From: Dyadobacter sp. CY323
GTDB taxonomy: Bacteria; Bacteroidota; Bacteroidia; Cytophagales; Spirosomataceae
NCBI RefSeq assembly: GCF_021390245.1
Contig: NZ_JAJUXH010000010.1
Coordinates: 62,001-126,000 of the forward strand
Direction: 5' to 3'
DNA: 64,000 nt
Shown here: positions 31,691-40,059 of the stretch, piece after piece
How the letters are laid out: every line of letters starts with the position of its first letter
How positions within the stretch are numbered: the first letter of the stretch is position 1
Notes under the pieces: model-generated
Seen by the model: the letters and a program-made list of their open reading frames with translations, nothing else
Told to the model about the DNA's origin: nothing
Databases searched by the model: none
Translations under genes and position numbers: made by a program

Positions 31691-32858
31691 CATATTCCAA
31701 CCCGCGTAATTCCGCCAATCCTCTCAATCTCCCAATTGCAGTATACCCCGGATTTGTTCTTTTGGTAGCCGAGAGATCGTCCAGCATCCGATGTCCGTGA
31801 TCGGGACGGAAAGGCATGCGAAGATCTGTTCTTCCCTCTTCCTTTCTTCTTTTTTGTTCCAGTACCAAAGCCTTCATCACGCCATACATATCCACGTCCC
31901 CGTCGAGGTGATCTGCTTCATAGAAGCTGCCATCATGTTCACGTCTTGTTGCGCGTAAATGGATAAAATGGATCCTGCTACCAAGTCTGTTTACCATTCC
32001 TTTCAGGTCATTGTCGGGCCTCACGCCGTATGAACCCGTGCAAAAGCAAATGCCGTTTGCCTGATCGTCATACGCTTCCAAAAGCATTAATACGTCGTTT
32101 TCCGTACTCACAACTCTTGGCAAGCCAAGGATCGGATACGGAGGATCGTCGGGGTGGATGGCCAGCCTGATGCCCGATTCGGCAGCTACCGGCCCTATTG
32201 CCTGGATAAATTGGTATAAATGCGTCCTTAATTCCAGGTCGCCGATATGTCTGTATGTTTCTAAAACCTTCCGGAACTCTTCGATTGTAAAGCTTTCTTC
32301 CGAACCTGGCAATCCGGCAATAATGTTGCGTACCAGTTTGTTTACCAGTTCTTCCGAAGCACCGTCGAGCCAGTTTTTAGCCTTAATTTTCTGCTCCTCC
32401 GAGTATAATTCCCGGGCTTCTGGCCTGTTTAAAAGAAATAGGTCAAATGCGGCAAACTGTGCGGCATCAAATCTCAATCCGGTAGAACCATCCTTCATGG
32501 GAGCGTCCAGGTCTGTTCTGGTCCAATCTAGGATCGGCATGAAGTTGTAGCATACGGTATCGATACCACATTGACCCAGGTTATATAAGCTTTGCTGGTA
32601 GTTTTTAATGTATTTTTCAAAATCACCCGTACGTGTTTTGATCGCCTCGTGAACCGGAACACTTTCCACCACGGACCAAGTCAGCCCGGCAGACTCAATT
32701 TCTTCCTTGCGTTTTTGAATCTCCGAAATTTCCCAAACTTCGCCGTTGCGGATATGGTGCAGAGCAGTCACAATGCCAGTCGCCCCTGCCTGACGTATAT
32801 CCGATAAAGAAACGGGGTCATTCGGTCCGAACCACCGCCATGTTTGTTCTAATGCCAT
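31647..32858 (-). CDS. uxuA: Mannonate dehydratase
   Basis: Dehydrates D-mannonate to 2-keto-3-deoxygluconate. The 403 residues begin [18 protein letters not shown] and contain the family segments [31 protein letters not shown] and [11 protein letters not shown], typical of iron/manganese-dependent UxuA. The last ten residues ([10 protein letters not shown]) are encoded by a palindromic repeat and are probably an acquired tail. First gene of the minus-strand uronate run. Confidence 0.94.
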   Translation of the reverse strand: MALEQTWRWFGPNDPVSLSDIRQAGATGIVTALHHIRNGEVWEISEIQKRKEEIESAGLTWSVVESVPVHEAIKTRTGDFEKYIKNYQQSLYNLGQCGIDTVCYNFMPILDWTRTDLDAPMKDGSTGLRFDAAQFAAFDLFLLNRPEARELYSEEQKIKAKNWLDGASEELVNKLVRNIIAGLPGSEESFTIEEFRKVLETYRHIGDLELRTHLYQFIQAIGPVAAESGIRLAIHPDDPPYPILGLPRVVSTENDVLMLLEAYDDQANGICFCTGSYGVRPDNDLKGMVNRLGSRIHFIHLRATRREHDGSFYEADHLDGDVDMYGVMKALVLEQKRRKEEGRTDLRMPFRPDHGHRMLDDLSATKRTNPGYTAIGRLRGLAELRGLEYGIERGLPLNPLKGT

Positions 32859-32870
32859 TGTTTAAGATTG

Positions 32871-32996
32871 TTAGCGATTAGCTTTTAGCTGTTAGCCGTT
32901 AGCTTTTTGGCTACGCGGTTTAATCGCTGTACTGTTTAATATGTTTTTTTTATTTAAAAAATTGAAGAGCATTTAGCTAATGGCTAACAGCTAAAC
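32871..32996. repeat. Heptamer-phased inverted repeat (TTAGCnn)n facing (nnGCTAA)n
   Basis: Five consecutive 7-base units TTAGCnn run from 32871 to 32905. About 65 bases further on, three units of the complementary GCTAAnn type run from 32976 to 32996. The arms TTTAGCTGTTAGCC and GGCTAACAGCTAAA can pair. The element occupies the gap between the sigma gene and uxuA. Confidence 0.75.
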
Positions 32997-33002
32997 AGCT
33001 CT

Positions 33003-33614
33003 TCAAGCCACCAACCTATGCTCCGGTACCCTTTCTCTCAATACCTTCAACGCCCGGCTCATTTGTGTTTCCACTGTTTTGACTGAAATTTCGAGTTTTT
33101 CTGCGATGTCACGGTAACGCAGACCCTCTTCTCTGCTGAGCCTGAAAATGAGCTGGCATTGGCGTGGGAGAGCCTGAATACAACCTTCCACGTGCGTGTA
33201 AAATTCGTTGAACGAAAGTTCATCGGCTGGGGAAAAATGGTCTGCGTGAGACAAATTCCATTGTACCGATTCCAGCGATTCGCGCTCATTCTGCCGGTGA
33301 ACCCGCAGTTTCAGATAGTCCAGCGCCTGATTGCGCACTGCTCTGTAAATGTAAGCTTGAAACGAAGTATGCACTTCAATCTGCTCACGATTTTTCCAAA
33401 GTTTTACAAATACATCGGACACGACTTCCTCGGCAATCTCACGGGTTACTACCACGCGCATCGCGTAATTGCATAATGACCTGTAATGATGCGTAAACAA
33501 CTCCCGAAAAGCATTGTAATCCCCTGTCGCCACTACTTTGCCGAACAAATTTTCCAGCAGATTCTTTTGTGTGTAAACAGACTGTACCGGTTTGGTAAAA
33601 GATTTTGTTTCCAT
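33003..33614 (-). CDS. ECF-type sigma factor without a neighbouring anti-sigma gene
   Basis: 203 residues. Region 2 is seen as HYRSLCNYAMRVVVTREIAEEVVSDVF and SFQAYIYRAVRNQALDYL; region 4 as CQLIFRLSREEGLRYRDIAEKLEISVKTVETQMSRAL. It belongs to the FecI/SusR-like Bacteroidota group, normally followed by a FecR anti-sigma gene. Here the next gene is uxuA and no FecR is seen. It may influence the uronate genes but this is not shown. Confidence 0.92.
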   Translation of the reverse strand: METKSFTKPVQSVYTQKNLLENLFGKVVATGDYNAFRELFTHHYRSLCNYAMRVVVTREIAEEVVSDVFVKLWKNREQIEVHTSFQAYIYRAVRNQALDYLKLRVHRQNERESLESVQWNLSHADHFSPADELSFNEFYTHVEGCIQALPRQCQLIFRLSREEGLRYRDIAEKLEISVKTVETQMSRALKVLRERVPEHRLVA

Positions 33615-33721
33615 TTAAATCAAGCCAGGTTATTTATAGAAGATTTCCGCGATGAGTAGTGGTGCGCCCGGCACAATCGCCGTCAACATTAAACCTAGTT
33701 AACCATTGGTTCGTTGATACA

Positions 33722-33729
33722 CAAAAATA
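33722..33729 (-). promoter_or_regulatory. -7 promoter element upstream of the ECF sigma gene
   Basis: On the minus strand this reads TATTTTTG, matching TAnnTTTG, about 108 bases upstream of the ATG at 33614. A matching -33 element is not evident. Confidence 0.4.
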
Positions 33730-33762
33730 ATTCTTGAAAAAAAGCAATTAATTTACGCAACC

Positions 33763-33831
33763 GTTCCCGGAACCGTTCCCGTTTGCGGAATTATTCCCGG
33801 AAACATTTCAAAAATGCATAAACTTGCGCAA
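33763..33831. promoter_or_regulatory. Cluster of short palindromes between the divergent sigma and lacI-family genes
   Basis: TTCCCGGAA occurs at 33764-33772 and 33794-33802, with a related TTCCCGTTTGCGGAA between them (33776-33790). A TTGCGCAA palindrome lies at 33824-33831. Palindromes with a central CG are what LacI-family repressors bind, so these are candidate operators for the regulator at 33893. Which gene they control is inference. Confidence 0.45.
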
Positions 33832-33892
33832 CCGCCCGACATGTTGCATATTTTAGATTGTTTAGCATGATTGCACTATTCCTATATCACCG

Positions 33893-34918
33893 ATGAAGAA
33901 AGTTTCCATTACCATTAAGGAGATCGCCAGGCAGCTTTCTATTTCGAAATCCACGGTTTCTCGCGCACTCCGGGATAGCAGTGAAATCAGTGAGGAAACG
34001 AAAAAGAAGGTGATCGACCTTGCGGAGCAGCTCAACTACTATCCGAATCCCATTGCAATCAGTTTGCTCAAAAACCGGACACAGACGATCGGCGTGATCG
34101 TACCGGATATTGCCAACCGGTTTTACTCCTCGGCGATCGGTGGCGTAGAAGATATCGCTTACAGCCGGGGCTACCACACTATGATCTACCAAAGTCACGA
34201 GCTGCTCGAAAGAGAACGATCGGCCTCCAGACATATCGCTTCCCGGCGGGTGGATGGGCTGGTTGTCGCCATTTCAAGTCAGTCCGAGAATATCGATCAC
34301 TTCGTTTCTTTGCAGGAACAAGGTATCCCTGTCGTATTTTTTGACAGGGTAAGCGATGCCATGCAAACGCATAAAGTACGCGTGGATGATTATAAAGGCG
34401 CGTTTGAAGCGACGGAACATTTAATCAGAAGAGGTTGTCGTCGCATTGCACACATCGCTGGCCCAAAACCGGTTTCGATCACCCGTTTCAGGCTGGAAGG
34501 TTATAAAGACGCATTGCGAAAATACGACATCGAATTTCAGGAGGAATGGGTACTTCACACCGAAATCACCCAGGCCGGCGGCACCGACCGCACATACCAG
34601 CTCATGGCCCTGCGGGAAAGGCCCGATGCCATTTTTGGCGCAAGCGACCGCATTACCATGGGAATCCACTGGGCGCTAAAGCAGCTCGGCTATAAAATGC
34701 CCGACGACGTTGCGGTGATCGGTTTCTGCGATCTTGCCATGTCGTCACTCCTCGACCCTCCTGTAAGTTCCATCACCCAGCCTTCTTTCGAAATGGGCCA
34801 GCAGGCAACATCCCTATTGCTGGATCTGATCGAAAGCAAAAATACCCCGGCCACTTTCGAGACCAGGGTACTGCAATCAAATCTTGTTATACAGAAATCT
34901 TCGTTGAAGAAAGTGTGA
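33893..34918 (+). CDS. LacI-family transcriptional regulator
   Basis: 341 residues. The N-terminal HTH (ITIKEIARQLSISKSTVSRALRD) and hinge (YPNPIAISLLKNR) are followed by a periplasmic-binding-protein-like effector domain. It is divergent from the uronate operon, which makes a uronate or KDG-type effector likely. The gene ends directly at the heptamer repeat array: its stop codon overlaps the first GTGAGAT unit. Confidence 0.93.
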   Translation: MKKVSITIKEIARQLSISKSTVSRALRDSSEISEETKKKVIDLAEQLNYYPNPIAISLLKNRTQTIGVIVPDIANRFYSSAIGGVEDIAYSRGYHTMIYQSHELLERERSASRHIASRRVDGLVVAISSQSENIDHFVSLQEQGIPVVFFDRVSDAMQTHKVRVDDYKGAFEATEHLIRRGCRRIAHIAGPKPVSITRFRLEGYKDALRKYDIEFQEEWVLHTEITQAGGTDRTYQLMALRERPDAIFGASDRITMGIHWALKQLGYKMPDDVAVIGFCDLAMSSLLDPPVSSITQPSFEMGQQATSLLLDLIESKNTPATFETRVLQSNLVIQKSSLKKV

Positions 34919-35200
34919 GATGTGAGGCGTGAGGCGTGAGATGTGAGATGTGAGGCGTGAGATGTGAGGTGTGAGGTGTGAGATGTAAAATGTGAGATGT
35001 GAGATGTGAGATGTAAAACGTGAAAAGTGAGATGTGAGATGTGAGGTTTAAGCCTTTTAACTTCTCACATTTTACATTTTACATTTCACTTCATTTTACA
35101 TTTCACTTCATTTCACATTTTACTTCCATTTCACTTCATTTCACATTTTACTTCCATTTCACATTTCACTTCTCACATTTCACAAATCTCACATTTCACA
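34915..35200. repeat. Heptamer tandem array (GTGAGAT)19 facing a CTCACAT-type array
   Basis: Nineteen consecutive 7-base units, mostly GTGAGAT, GTGAGGC or GTGAGGT with a few GTAAAAT/C, run without phase change from 34915 to 35047. After a short AT-rich spacer the complementary sequence type (CTCACAT, TTTACAT, TTCACTT) runs from about 35062 to 35200 with some 3-base insertions. The whole can fold into a very long, imperfect hairpin. It fills the gap between two convergent genes. Confidence 0.9.
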
Positions 35201-35204
35201 AAAA

Positions 35205-36485
35205 TCACCCCGTAATCGTTTTCAGCTTTCTGTCAAATTCCGCCAGGATACGCTCTTTCATCTGAACCTTGCGTTTCTGGATGTTGATGCGGCCTGCGGC
35301 TTGTTTATCGATTTCAGGATCGCCGGTGGCAGTTCTGTCGAACTCGAGAATGGCAAATTCAAGGTCGCTTTTCTCGCGTTTTGCAAGCCATTCCAGTTCC
35401 CGGTATTTGGTACGCAGCTGCTCTTCCTGACTTTTCATTTCAAAAGCCGGGTATTTGCGGCTGATCACGCGCGCCAGGTAGCTAAGCTCAAATATTTTGT
35501 CACAAACCATCCTGAAACGTTCCGCAAGTTCTTTGTCCGCCATTTTGAAAGGAATTTTGATTTCTTTCCATTTGCTTAAAAGAACTTTTGCCTCCTGCGA
35601 TGCCTCGATAATATCCGGGCCGCGCAAAAGCGTTTCTGCCTGCGCCAATAATTTTTGCTGTTCTACAATGCGCGGGTCTACACGTACTTTTGGCTCGATA
35701 CCTTTTGCCAGATTGTATTTGTCGTAAAACAATTTGAGAAAGTGCCGGTATGCCTTATTTACTTTAAAGAAACGCTTTGGAGGCACTTCACCGATATTAT
35801 TCCAGGCATTACGCACATCTCTTGCTTTCGCATAGGCATCATCGAGGTCACGTGAATAGCTGAGCGTTTTGGTAATCTTGATCAACTTCTCATATTCTTC
35901 AATGCGAGACTGGTTAATCTTATTCTGCTCATCAAAATAATCACGGCGACGTTGGAAAAAGTCATCCAGGATTTGTTGGAACGTCGTCTCAACTTCTTCC
36001 TGATACTCTTTTTCAACAGGCCCGGTACGTATCCATTTTGCTTTGATTTCCTGTATCTGATCCGTTGCCGCCGCATAATCTTCAATTGCAGCAGCTACTT
36101 TTACATCTTCAATCAGTGCTCGCTTGATTTCAAGGTTTTTAAGTTGGTTCACCTCGATCAAACCTTTCAGGTACTCCTCTTTCTCTTCCAGTCGTTGCAG
36201 CAAAGGCACAAAGTCCCCAAGTGCATCAAAACCTTTAAGCTTACGTTGCAGCTGGATCAGTTTTGTCAGATATGAGCCTTTGTTAAGTGCTTCATCGATC
36301 TCTTGCTCCAGTTGCTCTACTTTGTTCAGGACAATGTTGAAACGATTCTTGAAATAATCTATCGCTTCCTGCTCTGTCCTTTTCACTTCTCCAATTTGCC
36401 GGTCGGGGAAATCGAGGTACCCCTTTAAAAATACTTTGCTGTCTTTAACATAGCCGTATTCATCATTCAATGTGGCATTTTCCAT
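35205..36485 (-). CDS. DUF349 repeat protein
   Basis: I start at ATG 36485 (MENATLNDEYGYVKD), giving 426 residues; the longer frame overlaps the divergent ettA promoter region. The protein is highly charged and helical, with several DUF349-like three-helix units of about 70 residues (for example KWIRTGPVEKEYQEEVETTF and AWNNIGEVPPKRFFKVNKAY). The function of DUF349 proteins is not settled. Divergent from ettA. Confidence 0.85.
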   Translation of the reverse strand: MENATLNDEYGYVKDSKVFLKGYLDFPDRQIGEVKRTEQEAIDYFKNRFNIVLNKVEQLEQEIDEALNKGSYLTKLIQLQRKLKGFDALGDFVPLLQRLEEKEEYLKGLIEVNQLKNLEIKRALIEDVKVAAAIEDYAAATDQIQEIKAKWIRTGPVEKEYQEEVETTFQQILDDFFQRRRDYFDEQNKINQSRIEEYEKLIKITKTLSYSRDLDDAYAKARDVRNAWNNIGEVPPKRFFKVNKAYRHFLKLFYDKYNLAKGIEPKVRVDPRIVEQQKLLAQAETLLRGPDIIEASQEAKVLLSKWKEIKIPFKMADKELAERFRMVCDKIFELSYLARVISRKYPAFEMKSQEEQLRTKYRELEWLAKREKSDLEFAILEFDRTATGDPEIDKQAAGRINIQKRKVQMKERILAEFDRKLKTITG

Positions 36486-36556
36486 TCTTCCAATTTTTTT
36501 ATCTGCTAAGTGTAGGGATATATAACGATATTTGTTACGCACAAATTAAACAAAAA

Positions 36557-38224
36557 ATGAGTAACGAAACCATTATTTTCTCAATGTCTGGGGTTAACAA
36601 AGTCATACCTCCCAACAGGCATATTATTAAAAACATCTATCTATCCTTTTTTTATGGTGCAAAAATCGGGGTTCTAGGTTTAAACGGTTCAGGTAAATCG
36701 ACACTTCTCCGGGTAATAGCAGGAATTGACAAGGACATTCAGGGTGACGTAGTTTTCTCGCCAGGTTATTCAGTCGGCATGCTGGAGCAGGAGCCGAAAC
36801 TGGACCCCACAAAAACGGTGCGGGAGGTTGTGGAAGAAGGCGTTCAGGAAATCGTAAACCTTTTAAAAGAATTTGAAGAGATCAACGAGGCATTCGGGGA
36901 AGAGGATGCTGATTTTGATAAGTTACTTGAAAGACAAGGAGAAGTACAGGAAAAACTGGATGCGACGGATGCCTGGAACCTGGATAACCGTCTCGAAATC
37001 GCGATGGATGCATTGCGCTGCCCGCCTTCCGATGCATTGGTTTCAACACTCTCGGGAGGTGAAAAACGCCGGGTTGCATTGTGCCGCCTTTTGCTGCGCC
37101 AGCCTGATGTACTTTTACTGGATGAACCTACCAACCACCTGGATGCCGAGTCGGTACTCTGGCTTGAAGAACATTTAAGACAATATAAAGGAACAGTAAT
37201 CGCAGTAACCCACGATAGGTATTTCCTGGATAATGTGGCCGGCTGGATCCTGGAACTCGATCGCGGCGAGGGAATTCCATGGAAAGGAAACTATACTTCC
37301 TGGCTGGAACAAAAGCAGGAACGTTTGAAAAAAGAAGAAAAAACAGAATCCAAACGTCAGAAAACCCTGCAGCGTGAGCTGGAATGGGTACGCATGGGGA
37401 CGAAAGGGCGCCAGGCTAAATCCAAGGCACGTTTGGGCGCATACGAAAGATTGCTCGGGGAGGAAGGAAGAGAGAAGGAAGAAAAATTGGAGATCTTCAT
37501 TCCAGCTGGCCCAAGACTTGGTAACAAGGTGATCGAAGCCCATAATGTCTCCATGGGTTTTGGTGACAGGTTGCTTTATGAAAACCTGAATTTTGCTTTG
37601 CCCCCAAATGGTATAGTGGGAATTATCGGGCCTAATGGTGCCGGAAAGACGACTCTTTTTAAACTGATAACTGGCCAGCTGAAACCACTTTCGGGCCATT
37701 TCGATGTCGGTGACACGGTGGAACTGGCTTATGTAGACCAGGAGCATGATAATCTCGACCCCGTAAAAACGGTGTACCAAAGTATTGCCGACGGAAACGA
37801 CTGGATCATGATCGGCGGAAAGCAATCGAATGCGCGGGCGTATGTGAGCCGGTTTAATTTTGGTGGCGGTGATCAGGAAAAGAAAGTCGGGACCCTTTCG
37901 GGTGGCGAGCGAAACCGGGTGCATTTGGCGATGACGCTAAAAGAAGGCGGTAATTTGCTGCTGCTCGATGAGCCGACCAACGACTTGGATATCAATACAT
38001 TACGTGCATTGGAAGAAGGCCTTGAGAATTTTGCAGGATGTGCCGTAATCATCTCCCACGACCGGTGGTTCCTCGACCGCGTTGCAACACATATTCTTGC
38101 TTTCGAGGGTGATTCTCAGGTATATTGGTTTGAAGGGAATTTCACGGAGTATGAAGAAAACCGGCGCAAGCGAATGGGAAGCGATTTGACCCCTAAAAGA
38201 ATAAAATACAAGAAGTTAGCTTAA
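36557..38224 (+). CDS. ettA: Energy-dependent translational throttle protein EttA (ABC-F)
   Basis: ABC-F ATPase that binds the ribosomal E site and gates early elongation according to energy charge. I start at ATG 36557 (MSNETIIFSMSGVNK), giving 555 residues, the same as E. coli EttA. It has two ATPase domains (Walker A GLNGSGKS and GPNGAGKT; signatures LSGGEKRRVALC and LSGGERNRVHLA) joined by a charged linker (KQERLKKEEKTESKRQK) with the family arm. It is soluble with no membrane domain. A strong terminator follows at 38253. Confidence 0.95.
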   Translation: MSNETIIFSMSGVNKVIPPNRHIIKNIYLSFFYGAKIGVLGLNGSGKSTLLRVIAGIDKDIQGDVVFSPGYSVGMLEQEPKLDPTKTVREVVEEGVQEIVNLLKEFEEINEAFGEEDADFDKLLERQGEVQEKLDATDAWNLDNRLEIAMDALRCPPSDALVSTLSGGEKRRVALCRLLLRQPDVLLLDEPTNHLDAESVLWLEEHLRQYKGTVIAVTHDRYFLDNVAGWILELDRGEGIPWKGNYTSWLEQKQERLKKEEKTESKRQKTLQRELEWVRMGTKGRQAKSKARLGAYERLLGEEGREKEEKLEIFIPAGPRLGNKVIEAHNVSMGFGDRLLYENLNFALPPNGIVGIIGPNGAGKTTLFKLITGQLKPLSGHFDVGDTVELAYVDQEHDNLDPVKTVYQSIADGNDWIMIGGKQSNARAYVSRFNFGGGDQEKKVGTLSGGERNRVHLAMTLKEGGNLLLLDEPTNDLDINTLRALEEGLENFAGCAVIISHDRWFLDRVATHILAFEGDSQVYWFEGNFTEYEENRRKRMGSDLTPKRIKYKKLA

Positions 38225-38252
38225 ATTTCCATAAGAAAATTCAAATGAAGAC

Positions 38253-38283
38253 GGGGCCGGGGAAATTCTCCGGTCCCTTTTTT
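38253..38283 (+). terminator. Intrinsic terminator of ettA
   Basis: GGGGCCGGGGA (38253-38263) pairs with TCTCCGGTCCC (38267-38277) including two G-U pairs, with a 3-base loop and a T6 run. The stop of the convergent membrane-protein gene lies in the T run. Confidence 0.9.
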
Positions 38284-39970
38284 AGAATATTAAAGGCTTT
38301 GAGATACCACGCGACATGGGCTTTCCGTCCGCCAGCCAGCAAAACCGTGCGAGATAGGTCCCGTGCCGAAGCTTTTCCGGAATCTCGCAATAGTAATTCA
38401 CACGGTCCGAACCCTTCGAAAACATGTTGGAAAAGATTGCTCTATTACTGTGGAGGGCCACAAGATAAAAGTCTTGCGGATCAGTACTGGAAGTCAGCCC
38501 AAGGTATACATCTTCTTTCGCCAGATCCTTGTCTTTATTTTCTATCCCAATGATTTGCACCGGAAAAACGGGATTCGTACTCAGTTCCCCCGCAGAAAAT
38601 CTCTGAATGGAAATGGTTGCATTTGCAGGCTCCCCGACCGGTTTACGCTTCCATGATTCGATAATGCTTTTGTAAAAATAGACCGGGAATGTGTAGTTCA
38701 CGTAGAATTCCGGGTCGGCATCCGTCATGTTAAGGTATTGATGAAGGAAAACCCGGTGGCGTGGATAATTGTAACTATCCGCCTTCAAACCGTGCTCAAA
38801 ACTACTTACGGCCGATTCATACTTTGCATAACTGTACACATTCAGTAGGAATGAGACGAATAAAAACAATGCTTTAAATATTCTTAAGTCCCTGTTTTTT
38901 AAATATTTAATTACAAATAAATAAAACAGGATCAGCATACTGACTGAATAGATCTGGTACCGGATAGCGACCATGGATTCAGCCCCGGATGCCTGCCTCC
39001 CGATTGCAATGAAAGCCATACTAGCCAGCAGGCGCAGAAAACAAATGTCAGTAAAATCCAGCGCTAGTAAATTTCCGGTTTCAAACCGGTCCGATCTGGC
39101 AGCTATATTCGGGAAGAGTTTCAGGGTTACAAAAACCGCTAAAATAACACTTCCTATGAGCAGCGAAATGGGCACTGCGCGCGTGTCCGAAATCACTTTT
39201 CCAATCGATCCGGTTCCCACAACAAAACCTTTTGCCATTGAAACAAGCGTTTCTGCATTGAAAATAAGCTTAGAATCGCTGGTAAACTTAAAATCGGCAA
39301 AGTAAATGATCAGATACGCAACCCCGAAAACCAGGAAAAACGCAGCATGTTTCCACCTTTTTTGGGTCATCAGCCAGACAATGGCCACCGGAATGATACT
39401 GATGCCATCAAGGTTGGTGAGGCTGGCCATGACTGCGAAAAGAATGGAGTAATACCAGACTTTTCGCTTTTCCTCGCGAAGAAAATAAAGACACAAAAGG
39501 GAAAATGCAATGGAAGGCGTATGCTGCAAAGCCGTCAGACTCCACATATGAACCTGATAAACCATCGGCGAAAACAATAGCAATGTGACCGGCAAAAATG
39601 ACAGAAATCCATTGCCCGAGGTTCTGAATATGAGGTAAAACGTATATCCTAACAGCATCAGATACAGATAACCAAACATGATCGTCATCTTGAAATCGAG
39701 CGTGCCTTTCACTAAATAGGTAAGGAAAATGCCAATGCGGGGAAATGCGGAGCGGTGATCGTTTTGTTGCCGGACAAGTACCGAGAAAAAGCGGGAAAGG
39801 TCATTTTTCAGGATATTAACTGAATCGATCAGTTCCATATCGTCCATATAAGGAACATTCACCGCATGCTTGAATATGTAGCAGGCAAATAAAATGACCG
39901 GCAGGAATACCAGTATCGGCCGATAAAGTTTTATCACTGACTGTGGATTTGTTATTAAAATACCTGCCAA
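38282..39970 (-). CDS. Polytopic membrane protein, possibly glycosyltransferase-like
   Basis: About 562 residues with some 11-12 hydrophobic segments. An N-terminal membrane helix is followed by a periplasmic YMDDMELIDS stretch; such an acidic pair after TM1 is common in GT-C glycosyltransferases, so that family is a possibility. A soluble C-terminal domain (about 430-562) follows. No ATG precedes TM1: the frame begins at TTG 39970, with a GTG at 39937 as the alternative. The function is unknown. Confidence 0.7.
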   Translation of the reverse strand: MAGILITNPQSVIKLYRPILVFLPVILFACYIFKHAVNVPYMDDMELIDSVNILKNDLSRFFSVLVRQQNDHRSAFPRIGIFLTYLVKGTLDFKMTIMFGYLYLMLLGYTFYLIFRTSGNGFLSFLPVTLLLFSPMVYQVHMWSLTALQHTPSIAFSLLCLYFLREEKRKVWYYSILFAVMASLTNLDGISIIPVAIVWLMTQKRWKHAAFFLVFGVAYLIIYFADFKFTSDSKLIFNAETLVSMAKGFVVGTGSIGKVISDTRAVPISLLIGSVILAVFVTLKLFPNIAARSDRFETGNLLALDFTDICFLRLLASMAFIAIGRQASGAESMVAIRYQIYSVSMLILFYLFVIKYLKNRDLRIFKALFLFVSFLLNVYSYAKYESAVSSFEHGLKADSYNYPRHRVFLHQYLNMTDADPEFYVNYTFPVYFYKSIIESWKRKPVGEPANATISIQRFSAGELSTNPVFPVQIIGIENKDKDLAKEDVYLGLTSSTDPQDFYLVALHSNRAIFSNMFSKGSDRVNYYCEIPEKLRHGTYLARFCWLADGKPMSRGISKPLIF

Positions 39971-40059
39971 TTTAAGTCATACCTTTCTCTTTTTACTCAG
40001 ATTTCTCTCAAAGATCAATTCTTGCTAACTTTCGCACAGAAATCTGTTTAGAACCATCA

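Noticed and set aside
34915..35047. Tandem array that could be taken for a CRISPR
   Set aside because: Units are only seven bases and contiguous; there are no unique spacers and no cas genes in the window.
37175..37924. 249-residue open frame antisense to ettA
   Set aside because: It lies wholly inside the well-supported ettA gene, has low-complexity aromatic composition and no recognisable domain; a shadow frame.
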